Assembly: GCF_007954585.1 (NCBI RefSeq)
Contig: NZ_CP042382.1
Span: 1-64,000 of the forward strand
DNA from: Pistricoccus aurantiacus
GTDB taxonomy: Bacteria; Pseudomonadota; Gammaproteobacteria; Pseudomonadales; Halomonadaceae
Direction: 5' to 3'
Length of the DNA stretch: 64,000 nt
Shown here: piece after piece, positions 26,939-35,400 of the stretch
Layout of the letters: each line of letters starts with the position of its first letter
How positions within the stretch are numbered: the first letter of the stretch is position 1
Translations under genes and position numbers: made by a program
The notes under the pieces: generated by a model
What the model was told of the DNA's origin: nothing
The model's input: only the letters and a program-made list of their open reading frames with translations
Databases searched by the model: none

Positions 26939-28511
26939 CCCGGATATTGCACCGGGCCGGCCAGACGCTCCCAGATTCCAGGCTCGGTGGGGATGATGGC
27001 GATCGGGGTTGAGATTGGCTATTTCTTGATCAATTTCCTGGCTTCAGGGCGCACTTCCCCCAACCCCCATGTCTTTTCTGTGCCGGGGACAGCACGCTGC
27101 GACGCTATCCCGGCACCAACTTGCTGGCCAGCGTCAGGAAAAGGTCTTGCTCGGGATACTGGCTGCTCAGCATCAACCGGATAGTGCGCGTGTTGCGGGT
27201 AATGACGGCGCCGATCTTCAGCAGCTTCAGGCGGATGGTGTTGACCTGGGCTTGGGCGAAGGCGGTGCGTTTGAGGTAAACCCGACGCATCCGTTCCAGC
27301 AGCAGGTAGGCCAGCCCCGAGAGCAGCAGCCGGTACTGGTTGGGCCACCACTCGTGACAACTGGTGCGGTCGGAGAACAGGAACTGCTGCTCCTTGATGC
27401 GGTTCTCCATCTCGCCCCGGGCGCAGTAGCGATTATCGTAGAGCCATTCGGCGCTGCAACCCCGCAGGTTGGTGACCACATAGCGGGTGTTGAAGCCGCG
27501 CCGTGTGGTCTCGGACTTGACGATCACCTGTCGTCGGCGTTTGTTCCAACTGCCGGCGGCGTACTTGATGAAGCCGAAGACACGCTGCTTCTCCCAGGTC
27601 TTCTCGAAGCGGATGGCCGACGCGTAGTCGATGTCTAGAGCCAGCTTGGCCAGGCGCTGGTTGCCGGCGATGCCGATGATGTAATCGACGCCGTGGCGGT
27701 CGCACCAATTGAGGATCAGCGGGCGGCAGAAGCCGCTGTCGCCACGGAAGACGATCTTCACATCGGGCCATGCCTGGCGCAGCCGCCGGACCAGCAGAGC
27801 GAGGATGGCACCGGCGTGGTGAGCGGCATCCAGCGAGGCCGGGCGCAGGTAGCTGACCAGCAGCTGATCACCACAGAACACGAACAGCGGCAGGAAGATG
27901 TAATGGTCGTAGTAGCCGTTGAAGTGCCGCCCGAGCTGCTGGCCGTGCACCCGGTCATCGGTGGCATCGAAGTCGAGGTAGAGCGGCTTCTTGGGCGGCT
28001 GCCGGAACGAACGGATGAACTGCTCGATCATCTCCTCGTGGATGGCGACCGCCCAATCCCGGCCGGCCTGCTGTTCGAAGCGACACAGGGTCGACTGGCT
28101 GGCCAGCACGCCATCAGTATTGACGGCGGTCTGTAGGGCGATGTCATGACGCAGGGCATGGTGGTCGTTGAGATCTTCATAGCCCATCGCCAGGCCGAAC
28201 ACGCGTTGCCGGACCAGAGTTTCGGTGCGATGCAGGCAGCGCTGCGGGTCACGATCATCGCTGATCCGGCGGGCGACGGCGCGAGTCAGGCCCACCTCAC
28301 GATCCATCTGCCGCAGCAGCAGGATGCCGCCGTCGGAGGTGACGTCACCGCCATCGAAGCTGGCGAGGATCTGACGGCCTTTGCAGCGTGGAAAGGCGGC
28401 GGTCGGCGTGGTACATTTTGTCATGGCGGCTGAGTCGGTTGGTTCTTGTATAGGAGCTTGAATTATAACCGATTTTCAGCCGCTTTTTGCATGTCTGGTG
28501 CAATATCCGGG
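26939..28511 (-). mobile_element. IS1380-family insertion sequence, copy A
   Basis: A complete 1573-bp element. Its ends carry the 15-bp terminal inverted repeat CCCGGATATTGCACC at 26939 and, inverted, at 28511. It is flanked by a 4-bp target duplication TTAG (26935-26938 and 28512-28515). It is identical to 47474-49046 at a constant offset of 20535. It contains one transposase gene. Confidence 0.95.
27105..28424 (-). CDS. IS1380-family transposase (copy A)
   Basis: A 439-residue DDE transposase with SFDGGDVTSDGGILLLRQMDR at the N-terminus, LYLDFDATDDRVHG and VFRGDSGFCRP as catalytic acidic segments, and an ENRIKEQQF-type C-terminal region with the last glutamate. It is full length and intact, so the element is probably active. 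Confidence 0.95.
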   Translation of the reverse strand: MTKCTTPTAAFPRCKGRQILASFDGGDVTSDGGILLLRQMDREVGLTRAVARRISDDRDPQRCLHRTETLVRQRVFGLAMGYEDLNDHHALRHDIALQTAVNTDGVLASQSTLCRFEQQAGRDWAVAIHEEMIEQFIRSFRQPPKKPLYLDFDATDDRVHGQQLGRHFNGYYDHYIFLPLFVFCGDQLLVSYLRPASLDAAHHAGAILALLVRRLRQAWPDVKIVFRGDSGFCRPLILNWCDRHGVDYIIGIAGNQRLAKLALDIDYASAIRFEKTWEKQRVFGFIKYAAGSWNKRRRQVIVKSETTRRGFNTRYVVTNLRGCSAEWLYDNRYCARGEMENRIKEQQFLFSDRTSCHEWWPNQYRLLLSGLAYLLLERMRRVYLKRTAFAQAQVNTIRLKLLKIGAVITRNTRTIRLMLSSQYPEQDLFLTLASKLVPG

Positions 28512-28712
28512 TTAGGGAAATGTCTCCATCCTTGACGGGTTATCAATGATCATTATTAACCCCGCAGTCAAATTGATCGTCTTGTTCTATATATAGTCAC
28601 CGCTCCACACTGGCGCAGATGCATGAATCTGCTGGTGCCGCGCGGGCTCGCACCGACTGACCGGTCGGCGGCGGGATGCTACCTAGTCCTGGCCTCAACG
28701 TCGATTTTTTTG

Positions 28713-30119
28713 TTATCCGGCAAACCCAATCGGCCCCAGCATTTCGATCAGCCACTGAAAACCTAGACTCGCGAGTATCAGCAATATCAGCGTGGTTAAC
28801 AGCGCTACCCAGGACCAGCCGCCCAGCGTATGGACTTCCCCTTGCGGTGTCTTGAACATGGTCAGGGCGATCACGCGCAGGTAATAGTAAAGCGATACCA
28901 CCGTATTGATGGCGGCGACTACGGCGAGCCAGGTGTAGCCCGCCTCGATGGTTACCTCGAAGAGCAGAAACTTGCCGAAGAAGCCTACCAGAGGCGGGAT
29001 CCCCACCAGGGAGAGCAGCGAGACAATCAGCGCGGCGGTGGCAAGCGGTTGGCGACGGGACAGGCCATGATAATGCTCGAATTCCGTGCGCCCGCGCAGA
29101 TGGGTTACCACTGCAAAAGCCAAAAGGTTGGCCAAGGCATAGGCGACGAGAAAGGCCAGCAGCGCCGGCAAGGCGGCCACGCCACTTCCCACCACCACGA
29201 TTGCCATCAACATATAGCCGGATTGAGATACCGATGACCAACCCAGCAGCCGCCGCAGATCCGTCTGCCTGAGCGCCGCCAGATTGCCCAAGGTCATGGT
29301 CGCCACGGAAATCAGCGCGATAATCCCGGGCCAGGCTAGGTCTTGCGGCAGGAGTGTCAAGAAGCGCGCCAGGGCCACCGCCGCGCCGATCTTCGGCGCT
29401 ACGGTGAGAAATGCCGCGATAGGTGCGGGAGCGCCCTGAGCCACGTCCGGCATCCAGGCGTGGGCCGGTACCGCGCCAAGCTTGTAGGTCAACCCCAGGA
29501 CGATACAGGCCACCGCCACGCTTAGCGCGATCGAGTCCGTGCCGGCCTGGAATACGTTCGCGGCCTTGGCATAGTCCGTATCTCCCACCAGGCCGAACAG
29601 GATGACCACGCCGATCACCAGCAGCGCATTGGCCAAAGCGCCGATCAGGAAGTACTTCATCGCCGCCTCCAGGGCGGGGGGAAAGCCGCGATGATAGGCC
29701 GCCAGCGGGTAGCTCGCCGCGGAGGACAGGAGCACCCCCACCACCAGTTCCATGGCGTCATTGGCGGAGGCCATCATGATCATGCCCAGCAGCGAGAACA
29801 GGCATAGCGCGTAATACTCGCCGTGGCGCCGGTCGCTGCGCATCCAGTCCGGCGACAGCGCCACCACCACCGCGCCGCTGAATAGGATCAGCAGCTTGGC
29901 GGCAACGGCTACGCCGTCCAGCGCCCAGACCCCGGAGAAGGTCAGACGTGGCGGCGCCCCCCACTGCAAGACACTGAACCAGGCCGCCAGGGCCAGCGCG
30001 ATCAGCGCCAGTACCGCTGACCACCTCTGCAAGCGCTGAGGCGTAAAGGCGGCGAACAGCACGATGGTCACGGCACCCAACAGCAGAACGATTTCCGGCA
30101 GCAGATCACCGATGGGCAT
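28713..30119 (-). CDS. nuoN: Complex I-like antiporter subunit NuoN
   Basis: A 468-residue, 14-helix membrane subunit of the Mrp/NuoN antiporter fold with the proton-channel segments MKYFLIGALANALLVIG and LTYKLGAVPAHAWMPDVAQGAP, which hold the conserved lysines. It is the last gene of an eight-gene operon and overlaps nuoM by one base. In complex I this subunit pumps one proton or sodium ion per turnover. The channel residues look intact, unlike the quinone-module genes upstream. The 197 bp between its stop and the IS1380 copy hold only a weak GGGTTA/TAACCC repeat. Confidence 0.93.
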   Translation of the reverse strand: MPIGDLLPEIVLLLGAVTIVLFAAFTPQRLQRWSAVLALIALALAAWFSVLQWGAPPRLTFSGVWALDGVAVAAKLLILFSGAVVVALSPDWMRSDRRHGEYYALCLFSLLGMIMMASANDAMELVVGVLLSSAASYPLAAYHRGFPPALEAAMKYFLIGALANALLVIGVVILFGLVGDTDYAKAANVFQAGTDSIALSVAVACIVLGLTYKLGAVPAHAWMPDVAQGAPAPIAAFLTVAPKIGAAVALARFLTLLPQDLAWPGIIALISVATMTLGNLAALRQTDLRRLLGWSSVSQSGYMLMAIVVVGSGVAALPALLAFLVAYALANLLAFAVVTHLRGRTEFEHYHGLSRRQPLATAALIVSLLSLVGIPPLVGFFGKFLLFEVTIEAGYTWLAVVAAINTVVSLYYYLRVIALTMFKTPQGEVHTLGGWSWVALLTTLILLILASLGFQWLIEMLGPIGFAG

Positions 30120-31603
30120 CAGCGACCTCCGATCAGCAAGGCGCTGGCGCCGTCGATCACTTCAAGCAGGAAGCTCGGATAGACGCCGATGATCACGATG
30201 CCCAATCCCAGCACACCCAGCACCGTTGCCTCGATTCGATTCAGCTCGGTGAACTGGCCAAGGTGTACCGGCAGGCGGCCGAAGAACAGCCGACGCAGCA
30301 GGTCCAGGAAGAGCCCGGCAGTGATCAGGATACCCAGCACCGCGAGAACCGCCAGCCAGGGGTAGACCGCGAAGGTACCGGCGAAGATCTGAAACTCCGC
30401 GACGAAGCCCGCAAGCCCGGGCATGCCCAGGCTGGCAAAAGCCGCGAGTACCGTCAGACCGGTCAACAGTGGCGCCTGATGGGCCAGGCCGCCGTAATAG
30501 TCCAGATCGTACTCGCCGGTGCGCTGCCAGAAGCTGCCGCAGATGAGAAACAGCGCCCCGGTGATCAGACCGTGAGCGACCATTTCCACCGTGGCCCCGG
30601 TCAGCGCCAGCTGCTTCGCCATCAGGTTGTCGCTGAAACTTGCCGCCACCGCGATGCCCAGTACCGTGTAGCCCATGTGATTGATCGAGGTATAGGCGAT
30701 GCGTCGCTTGAGGTTGCGCTGGCCCAGCGCCACCAGGGCCCCGTAAATAATCGCCACCAAGGCGATGATGCCGACCACCAGAGCGTAGCGCTGGAAGGTA
30801 TCCGGCAGCATGGCCAGCGGCAGGCGCACCATGCCGTAGGTGCCCATCTTGAGCAGCACGCCGGCGAGAATCGCCGAGGCCGGCCCGGGGGCGTCCACAT
30901 GGGCCTGGGGCAGCCAGGTATGCAGCGGCACCAGCGGTGTCTTGATCGCCAGGCCCAGCATCAGGCCGAGAAAGACCAGCCCGGCGTAGAGGCCGCCCCC
31001 CGCCAGGGGCTGCTGTTCGATGATCAGGCGCATGTCGAAGCTCGGCGCATCCAGTGACAGATAGAGCCCGATGATCGCCAGCAACAACGCCAGGGAACCG
31101 GCGAAGGTGAACAGGAAGAAGGTCAAGGCGGAGAGCTGGGGTTTGCCATGACCCCAGCGTCCGATCAGGAAATACATACCCACCAGGCTGAGATCGAAGA
31201 ACACATAGAACAGCAGCAGATCCAGCACCAGGAACACCGCCAGGGACGTCGCCATCAGGAACAGCATCCAGCCATAGTACTGACGCGGCTGACCCTTGGT
31301 ATCCACCGGATAGGCGATGGAAGCCAGAAACACCAGGGCGCTCATGGTCACCACAGCCAAGGCGATGCCGTCCACCCCGACCCGGTAACCCACGCCGATG
31401 GAAGGCACCCAGGGCACGTCCAGCACGTGCTGGAAAAGCGGTCCGCCGGAGTCGAAGCCCAGCCAGGCCCAGACCAGCATGGCCAGGGAAAGCGCTGCCA
31501 CCAGGGTGGCGAAGAGCCGCGGACCGCCGGCGCTCCAGCGCGGCACGAAGGCCAGCAATAGCGCACCCAGTAACGGCAAGGTCCAAGCGAGTGTCAGAAT
31601 CAC
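30119..31603 (-). CDS. nuoM: Complex I-like antiporter subunit NuoM
   Basis: A 494-residue homologue of NuoM/Mrp antiporter subunits. Signature segments are GVDGIALAVVTMSALV at about residues 77-92 and IKTPLVPLHTWLPQAHVDAPG near residues 215-235, with the broken-helix lysine and the lateral-helix histidines present. The start is GTG at 31603 with GGGAG seven bases upstream. The gap to nuoL is 24 bp. Confidence 0.93.
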   Translation of the reverse strand: MILTLAWTLPLLGALLLAFVPRWSAGGPRLFATLVAALSLAMLVWAWLGFDSGGPLFQHVLDVPWVPSIGVGYRVGVDGIALAVVTMSALVFLASIAYPVDTKGQPRQYYGWMLFLMATSLAVFLVLDLLLFYVFFDLSLVGMYFLIGRWGHGKPQLSALTFFLFTFAGSLALLLAIIGLYLSLDAPSFDMRLIIEQQPLAGGGLYAGLVFLGLMLGLAIKTPLVPLHTWLPQAHVDAPGPASAILAGVLLKMGTYGMVRLPLAMLPDTFQRYALVVGIIALVAIIYGALVALGQRNLKRRIAYTSINHMGYTVLGIAVAASFSDNLMAKQLALTGATVEMVAHGLITGALFLICGSFWQRTGEYDLDYYGGLAHQAPLLTGLTVLAAFASLGMPGLAGFVAEFQIFAGTFAVYPWLAVLAVLGILITAGLFLDLLRRLFFGRLPVHLGQFTELNRIEATVLGVLGLGIVIIGVYPSFLLEVIDGASALLIGGR

Positions 31604-31627
31604 GAGTCGTCTCCCTACGAGCTTTTC

Positions 31628-33541
31628 TTATAAAGCAGCGCCAAGCAAAAGGATCAGCAGTAAAACGGCAAAGCCAATGGCGATGCCCGCATAATAGTGA
31701 TGAGTCTGGCCGGTCTGGGCCTGGCGCGCCCAGTGACCACCGCGCCTAACCAGCCCGGTCAGTGAACCGGGCAGCCGCCAGGACAGGGCTTCGCCGGAGG
31801 TGGCGTTAAGTCGTGCCGCCCATGTAGCGGACCGTGCGCTGCCGCGTAGACTGGCATCGACAATTTCATCATCACTTCGCGCCAGTCCCAGGGCGGTGCG
31901 TCTCGCCCACGCCGCCGAGGCAAAGGTGGCCGCCTCCAGCACCTGGGCGTCGAAACGCGCCAGCCGGTGGGCGAGCTTCATCACGGCGTCGCCGATCTCT
32001 CGGGTCAGGGGCACCAGTTCCCACCAACGGGCTGCGGACTGCGCCCAGTCCTGCTGCTGCAAGGCCTCGTCGCGCCGTACCAGGGCAGCCCCCAGAAGGA
32101 TACCCAGCACCACCAGGATCAGGGACAGGACGAGCAACCAGAAGTGGCTGTCCACCTGCGGCAGCCCCAGCCCCCACTGGAGCCAGGACTGGGCCTCCGG
32201 CCACCAGAGGATCGACAATGCCAGGGTTACCGCAGCCAACAACGCCACCGCCAGCCGTTCGCCCCCGTTGATGCGAGGCGGCCCCTGCTCGCGTCGGCTG
32301 GAGCGCCCGAACATGGCGAACTGAAAACGGCTAGCGTAGGTGGCGCTGAGTCCGCCAGCCAAGGCGACTCCCAAGGCGAGCCATAAAGAATCCTTGTAAG
32401 CGACGGAGACGATCTGCTCCTTGGTCCAGGCCGCTCCAAGAGGCGCGAGTCCCGCCAGAGCCAGGGCGAGAATGGCGCTGAGCAAGGCAACGCCCGGCAG
32501 CCGAATGCCCAGGCGCATCCTTGCGAGTTGATAGCTTCCCGTCTGACGCTCCGCGGTTCCGGTCGCCAGAAAGAGGCCCGCCTTGAAGAAGCCATGAGCC
32601 AGGAAGTGCAACAGCGCCACGCTGGGATAGCCAACCCCTACCGCGACCCACATCAGCCCGTACTGAGCGGAGGTGGAGGCCGCCAGCAGCTTCTTGGCAT
32701 GGCCTTGCACGATGCTCACGACGCCACCGGCCAGGGCGGTGATCAGCCCGATGGCGACGATCGTCGGCATCAGCCAGCTCACCTGAGTGAGCAGCGGCTG
32801 CACCCGCGCCAGCAGATAGAGGCCCGCCGCTACCAGGGTCGCCGCGTGCAGCAAGGCGGAAACCGGCATCGGGCCGGCCATGGCGGCGAACAACCAGGCG
32901 GAGAACGGTACCTGGGCGGACTTGGCCACCGCCGCCAGCAGGATTCCCGCCGCTGCTATTTGCATCAGGCTGCTGTCCAGGCCGGGAAGCGCCTGATAAC
33001 CGAAGCCGCCGCTGCCGGCGAAGACCGCCGCCGCGGCGATATAGAGCCCCAGATCGCCGAAACGGGTGACGATAAAGGCTTGAATGGCATCCTTTGGAGC
33101 GCTCTTGTCCTGCCAATAGTGGGAAATCAGCGCCCAGGAGCAGGCGCCGATCAGCTCCCAGCCCACCAGCAGGGTCAGCAAGTCTTCCGCCAGTATCAGG
33201 AGTTCCATGGCGCCGACGAAGGCGGTCATGATCGCCAGCAGGCGTCCCAGGGGCGGGCGCTCGTGAAAGCCCGCGAACAGCAGGATGGGGAATGCGATCA
33301 GCGGTACCGCCAGGGCAACGATACGGCTTAGCGGCGTCAGCTCCAGCTGCAGTACCAGCACCGAGTTGAGAGCATAGCTTCCCCGCCACTCATTGCCGAT
33401 CGCCAGGGCAACGAGCGCCACTACCCCCGTCACCGCAAGCAAGGCCAGCAGCGTCACCCATACACGCCCGCCGCGACGACCGCTGAAATAGACCAGCGGC
33501 GCGGCGAGAATCGGCAGTAATGGCACCATCCATAGCATCAT
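31628..33541 (-). CDS. nuoL: Complex I-like antiporter subunit NuoL
   Basis: A 637-residue member of the NuoL family with WELIGACSWALISHYWQDKSAPKDA (about residues 128-152) holding the conserved glutamate, and KSAQVPFSAWLFAAMAGPMPVSALLHAAT (about 208-236) holding the pumping lysine and the histidine region. A long C-terminal amphipathic stretch and terminal helix match the lateral piston of complex I. It is separated from nuoK by 3 bp. Confidence 0.93.
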   Translation of the reverse strand: MMLWMVPLLPILAAPLVYFSGRRGGRVWVTLLALLAVTGVVALVALAIGNEWRGSYALNSVLVLQLELTPLSRIVALAVPLIAFPILLFAGFHERPPLGRLLAIMTAFVGAMELLILAEDLLTLLVGWELIGACSWALISHYWQDKSAPKDAIQAFIVTRFGDLGLYIAAAAVFAGSGGFGYQALPGLDSSLMQIAAAGILLAAVAKSAQVPFSAWLFAAMAGPMPVSALLHAATLVAAGLYLLARVQPLLTQVSWLMPTIVAIGLITALAGGVVSIVQGHAKKLLAASTSAQYGLMWVAVGVGYPSVALLHFLAHGFFKAGLFLATGTAERQTGSYQLARMRLGIRLPGVALLSAILALALAGLAPLGAAWTKEQIVSVAYKDSLWLALGVALAGGLSATYASRFQFAMFGRSSRREQGPPRINGGERLAVALLAAVTLALSILWWPEAQSWLQWGLGLPQVDSHFWLLVLSLILVVLGILLGAALVRRDEALQQQDWAQSAARWWELVPLTREIGDAVMKLAHRLARFDAQVLEAATFASAAWARRTALGLARSDDEIVDASLRGSARSATWAARLNATSGEALSWRLPGSLTGLVRRGGHWARQAQTGQTHHYYAGIAIGFAVLLLILLLGAAL

Positions 33542-33544
33542 GTT

Positions 33545-33850
33545 TCAGCCTTTAAGATCGGCAATAGACTCCGTGGTATCCGCCTGCTTGCCACGGTACA
33601 CCGCCACCACCAAGGCAAACCCTACCGCCATCTCGATGGCCATCACCGCCATGACGACGATGGTCAAGAGCTGTCCTTCCGGCACCCCGGCGCCGCTCAT
33701 GGCCCAGAAGCCCACCGCGGCGAGCATCACCCCGTTGAGAATCAGCTCGAGTCCCATCATCAGCATCACGAAGGACTGCTGAGACAGTGCCCCGTAGATG
33801 CCGATGCCGATCAAGGCCGCCGCCAGCAGCAGTACCGTGGTCAATGTCAT
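33545..33850 (-). CDS. nuoK: Complex I-like subunit NuoK
   Basis: A 101-residue, three-helix protein with IGIYGALSQQSFVMLMMGLELILNGVMLA carrying the conserved membrane glutamate (about residue 35) and a second acidic residue in VVMAVMAIEMAVGFALVVA (about residue 71). Both are the glutamates of the central hydrophilic axis. A clear GGAG precedes the ATG at 33850. Confidence 0.93.
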   Translation of the reverse strand: MTLTTVLLLAAALIGIGIYGALSQQSFVMLMMGLELILNGVMLAAVGFWAMSGAGVPEGQLLTIVVMAVMAIEMAVGFALVVAVYRGKQADTTESIADLKG

Positions 33851-33862
33851 GGCGTTCTCCTT

Positions 33863-34477
33863 TCAGTGGCAGTGATGTCCACCGCCGTCGTCATCATCCT
33901 CTTGCGGCATTCCCGCCGGGTCACCGCCGGGCTCAAGCCCAGGCGGCATGGAGCCCTCCTGGGCGGAGCCGAAGCGCCCGCGCTGGCTCGACAGCACTAC
34001 CACGCCGATCATGGTGGCCAGCAGCACCACGCCGGCGGATTCGAAGATCAGCATGGAGTCCCCGAGCAGTTCTTCACCCAGGGACTGCACCTCCTTGAGA
34101 TCCGCAGGCAAGGGCTGATCGGGAAAGGTGGCCAGCAGCGCCATGGCGCCCAGTATTACGAAGCTGACAATACCCGCGCCGATGGAAAGCTTGTGCTGGT
34201 GCACCATCATCATCGGGTTGAGTCCCGCCGGGTTCATCATGAACATCACCATGAACAGCGCCATGACCATCATCTCGACGCCCATCATGAAGAACATCGC
34301 CACCCCCAGATACATGGCGGAGAGCAGCAGCATGATCGCCCCCACGGCGATAAAGGACAGCAGCAGAAAGAAGGAAGCGCGCACCATGGAATCCGTGCGA
34401 AACACTCGCCAGCCGGTATAGACCGCGAACAGCGCCAGCAGGATAAAAGCAATATCCACGAAGAGAGAGCCACTCAT
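33863..34477 (-). CDS. nuoJ: Complex I-like subunit NuoJ
   Basis: A 204-residue membrane subunit with five helices. The family's glycine/acidic helix reads YLGVAMFFMMGVEMMVMALFM and is unusually Met-rich. The start MSGSLFVD at 34477 overlaps the stop of nuoH (ATGA), which sets it over the longer frame to 34540. The C-terminus ends in DDDDGGGHHCH, a possible metal-binding tail not usual in NuoJ. Confidence 0.88.
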   Translation of the reverse strand: MSGSLFVDIAFILLALFAVYTGWRVFRTDSMVRASFFLLLSFIAVGAIMLLLSAMYLGVAMFFMMGVEMMVMALFMVMFMMNPAGLNPMMMVHQHKLSIGAGIVSFVILGAMALLATFPDQPLPADLKEVQSLGEELLGDSMLIFESAGVVLLATMIGVVVLSSQRGRFGSAQEGSMPPGLEPGGDPAGMPQEDDDDGGGHHCH

Positions 34478-35400
34478 AGCAGCGCCTCCACCCCGGCCCA
34501 GATCAGATCGATGAAGGAAAGCGGCAGCAGCACCACCCACATCAGGCTGACGCAGCGCTCCGGGGTAATGCGGGCGAAGACGCGGCTAAGCCAGGCCAGC
34601 ACCGCCAGCACCGCCAGCATCTTGAGCGCCACCCACAGCGGCCCGGGCAGCCAAGGCCCCAACCAGCCGCCGAGAAAGGCGGTGGTGGCGATACCGCTGA
34701 AGGCCACCAGCATAGCGCTTCTGGCAAACTCCCAGACCAGCCGCTGAGGGCCGGACACGTCCGCGCTGGTGCCGCCGGCCAGATCCGTGGAATCCGCCAG
34801 GTTGAAGGGCCCGCGAAAGGTGATGGCGAGCCCCACGATCAGAAACAGCGGCAGGCCCAGGGGCTGGCGCAGCACGTTCCAGAGTTCTTCCTGGGAAGCC
34901 ACCACCTGGGTCAGCGCCAGGGACTCCGCCGGCAACGCCACGCCGATCAGCACGAACATGCTGATCAGGATGTAGGAAAGCCCCAGGGCCACGTAGCGAT
35001 AGGCGCCGATCAAGGTCAGGTGGGTATTGGCGGACCAGCCCTGCAGAAAAATTACCACCGTGGCCAGCGCCTCGACGCTGCCCCAGAGCACCAGGCTGGT
35101 GACGATATCCGTGGCCACCCAGTCCCGGGACCAGGGCACCAGGGCCAGGCCGATGGCGGCCAAGGATAAATAGAGCGCCGGGGCCAGCCGCCAGCCCCAT
35201 TGATCCGGCGCCTCCGTCATGTTGGTCTGCTGCTTGAGCAGCCAGGTGGCTCGGCTCAAGGGCGAGATCCAGACGCTTTGCGCTTGAGCCAGGCCGAAGG
35301 ATCGCGCCGCCAGGCCGTCCAGCACCACAAGGCAATAAGGGCCGATCACCAGGGCGGCGAATACCAGCAGCAAGGGCCAGATCAGCTGATCGAGGATCAT
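34474..35400 (-). CDS. nuoH: Complex I-like subunit NuoH with an altered quinone-coupling loop
   Basis: A 308-residue, eight-helix protein homologous to NuoH/ND1. The usual loop with several glutamates (RxPFDLPExExELVxG) appears here as FRGPFNLADSTDLAGG (residues 195-210), so the glutamates that couple quinone reduction to proton movement are mostly replaced. The first loop (LAQAQSVWISPLSRATWLL) is also weakly conserved. It overlaps both neighbours by 4 bases, indicating translational coupling. Confidence 0.85.
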   Translation of the reverse strand: MILDQLIWPLLLVFAALVIGPYCLVVLDGLAARSFGLAQAQSVWISPLSRATWLLKQQTNMTEAPDQWGWRLAPALYLSLAAIGLALVPWSRDWVATDIVTSLVLWGSVEALATVVIFLQGWSANTHLTLIGAYRYVALGLSYILISMFVLIGVALPAESLALTQVVASQEELWNVLRQPLGLPLFLIVGLAITFRGPFNLADSTDLAGGTSADVSGPQRLVWEFARSAMLVAFSGIATTAFLGGWLGPWLPGPLWVALKMLAVLAVLAWLSRVFARITPERCVSLMWVVLLPLSFIDLIWAGVEALL

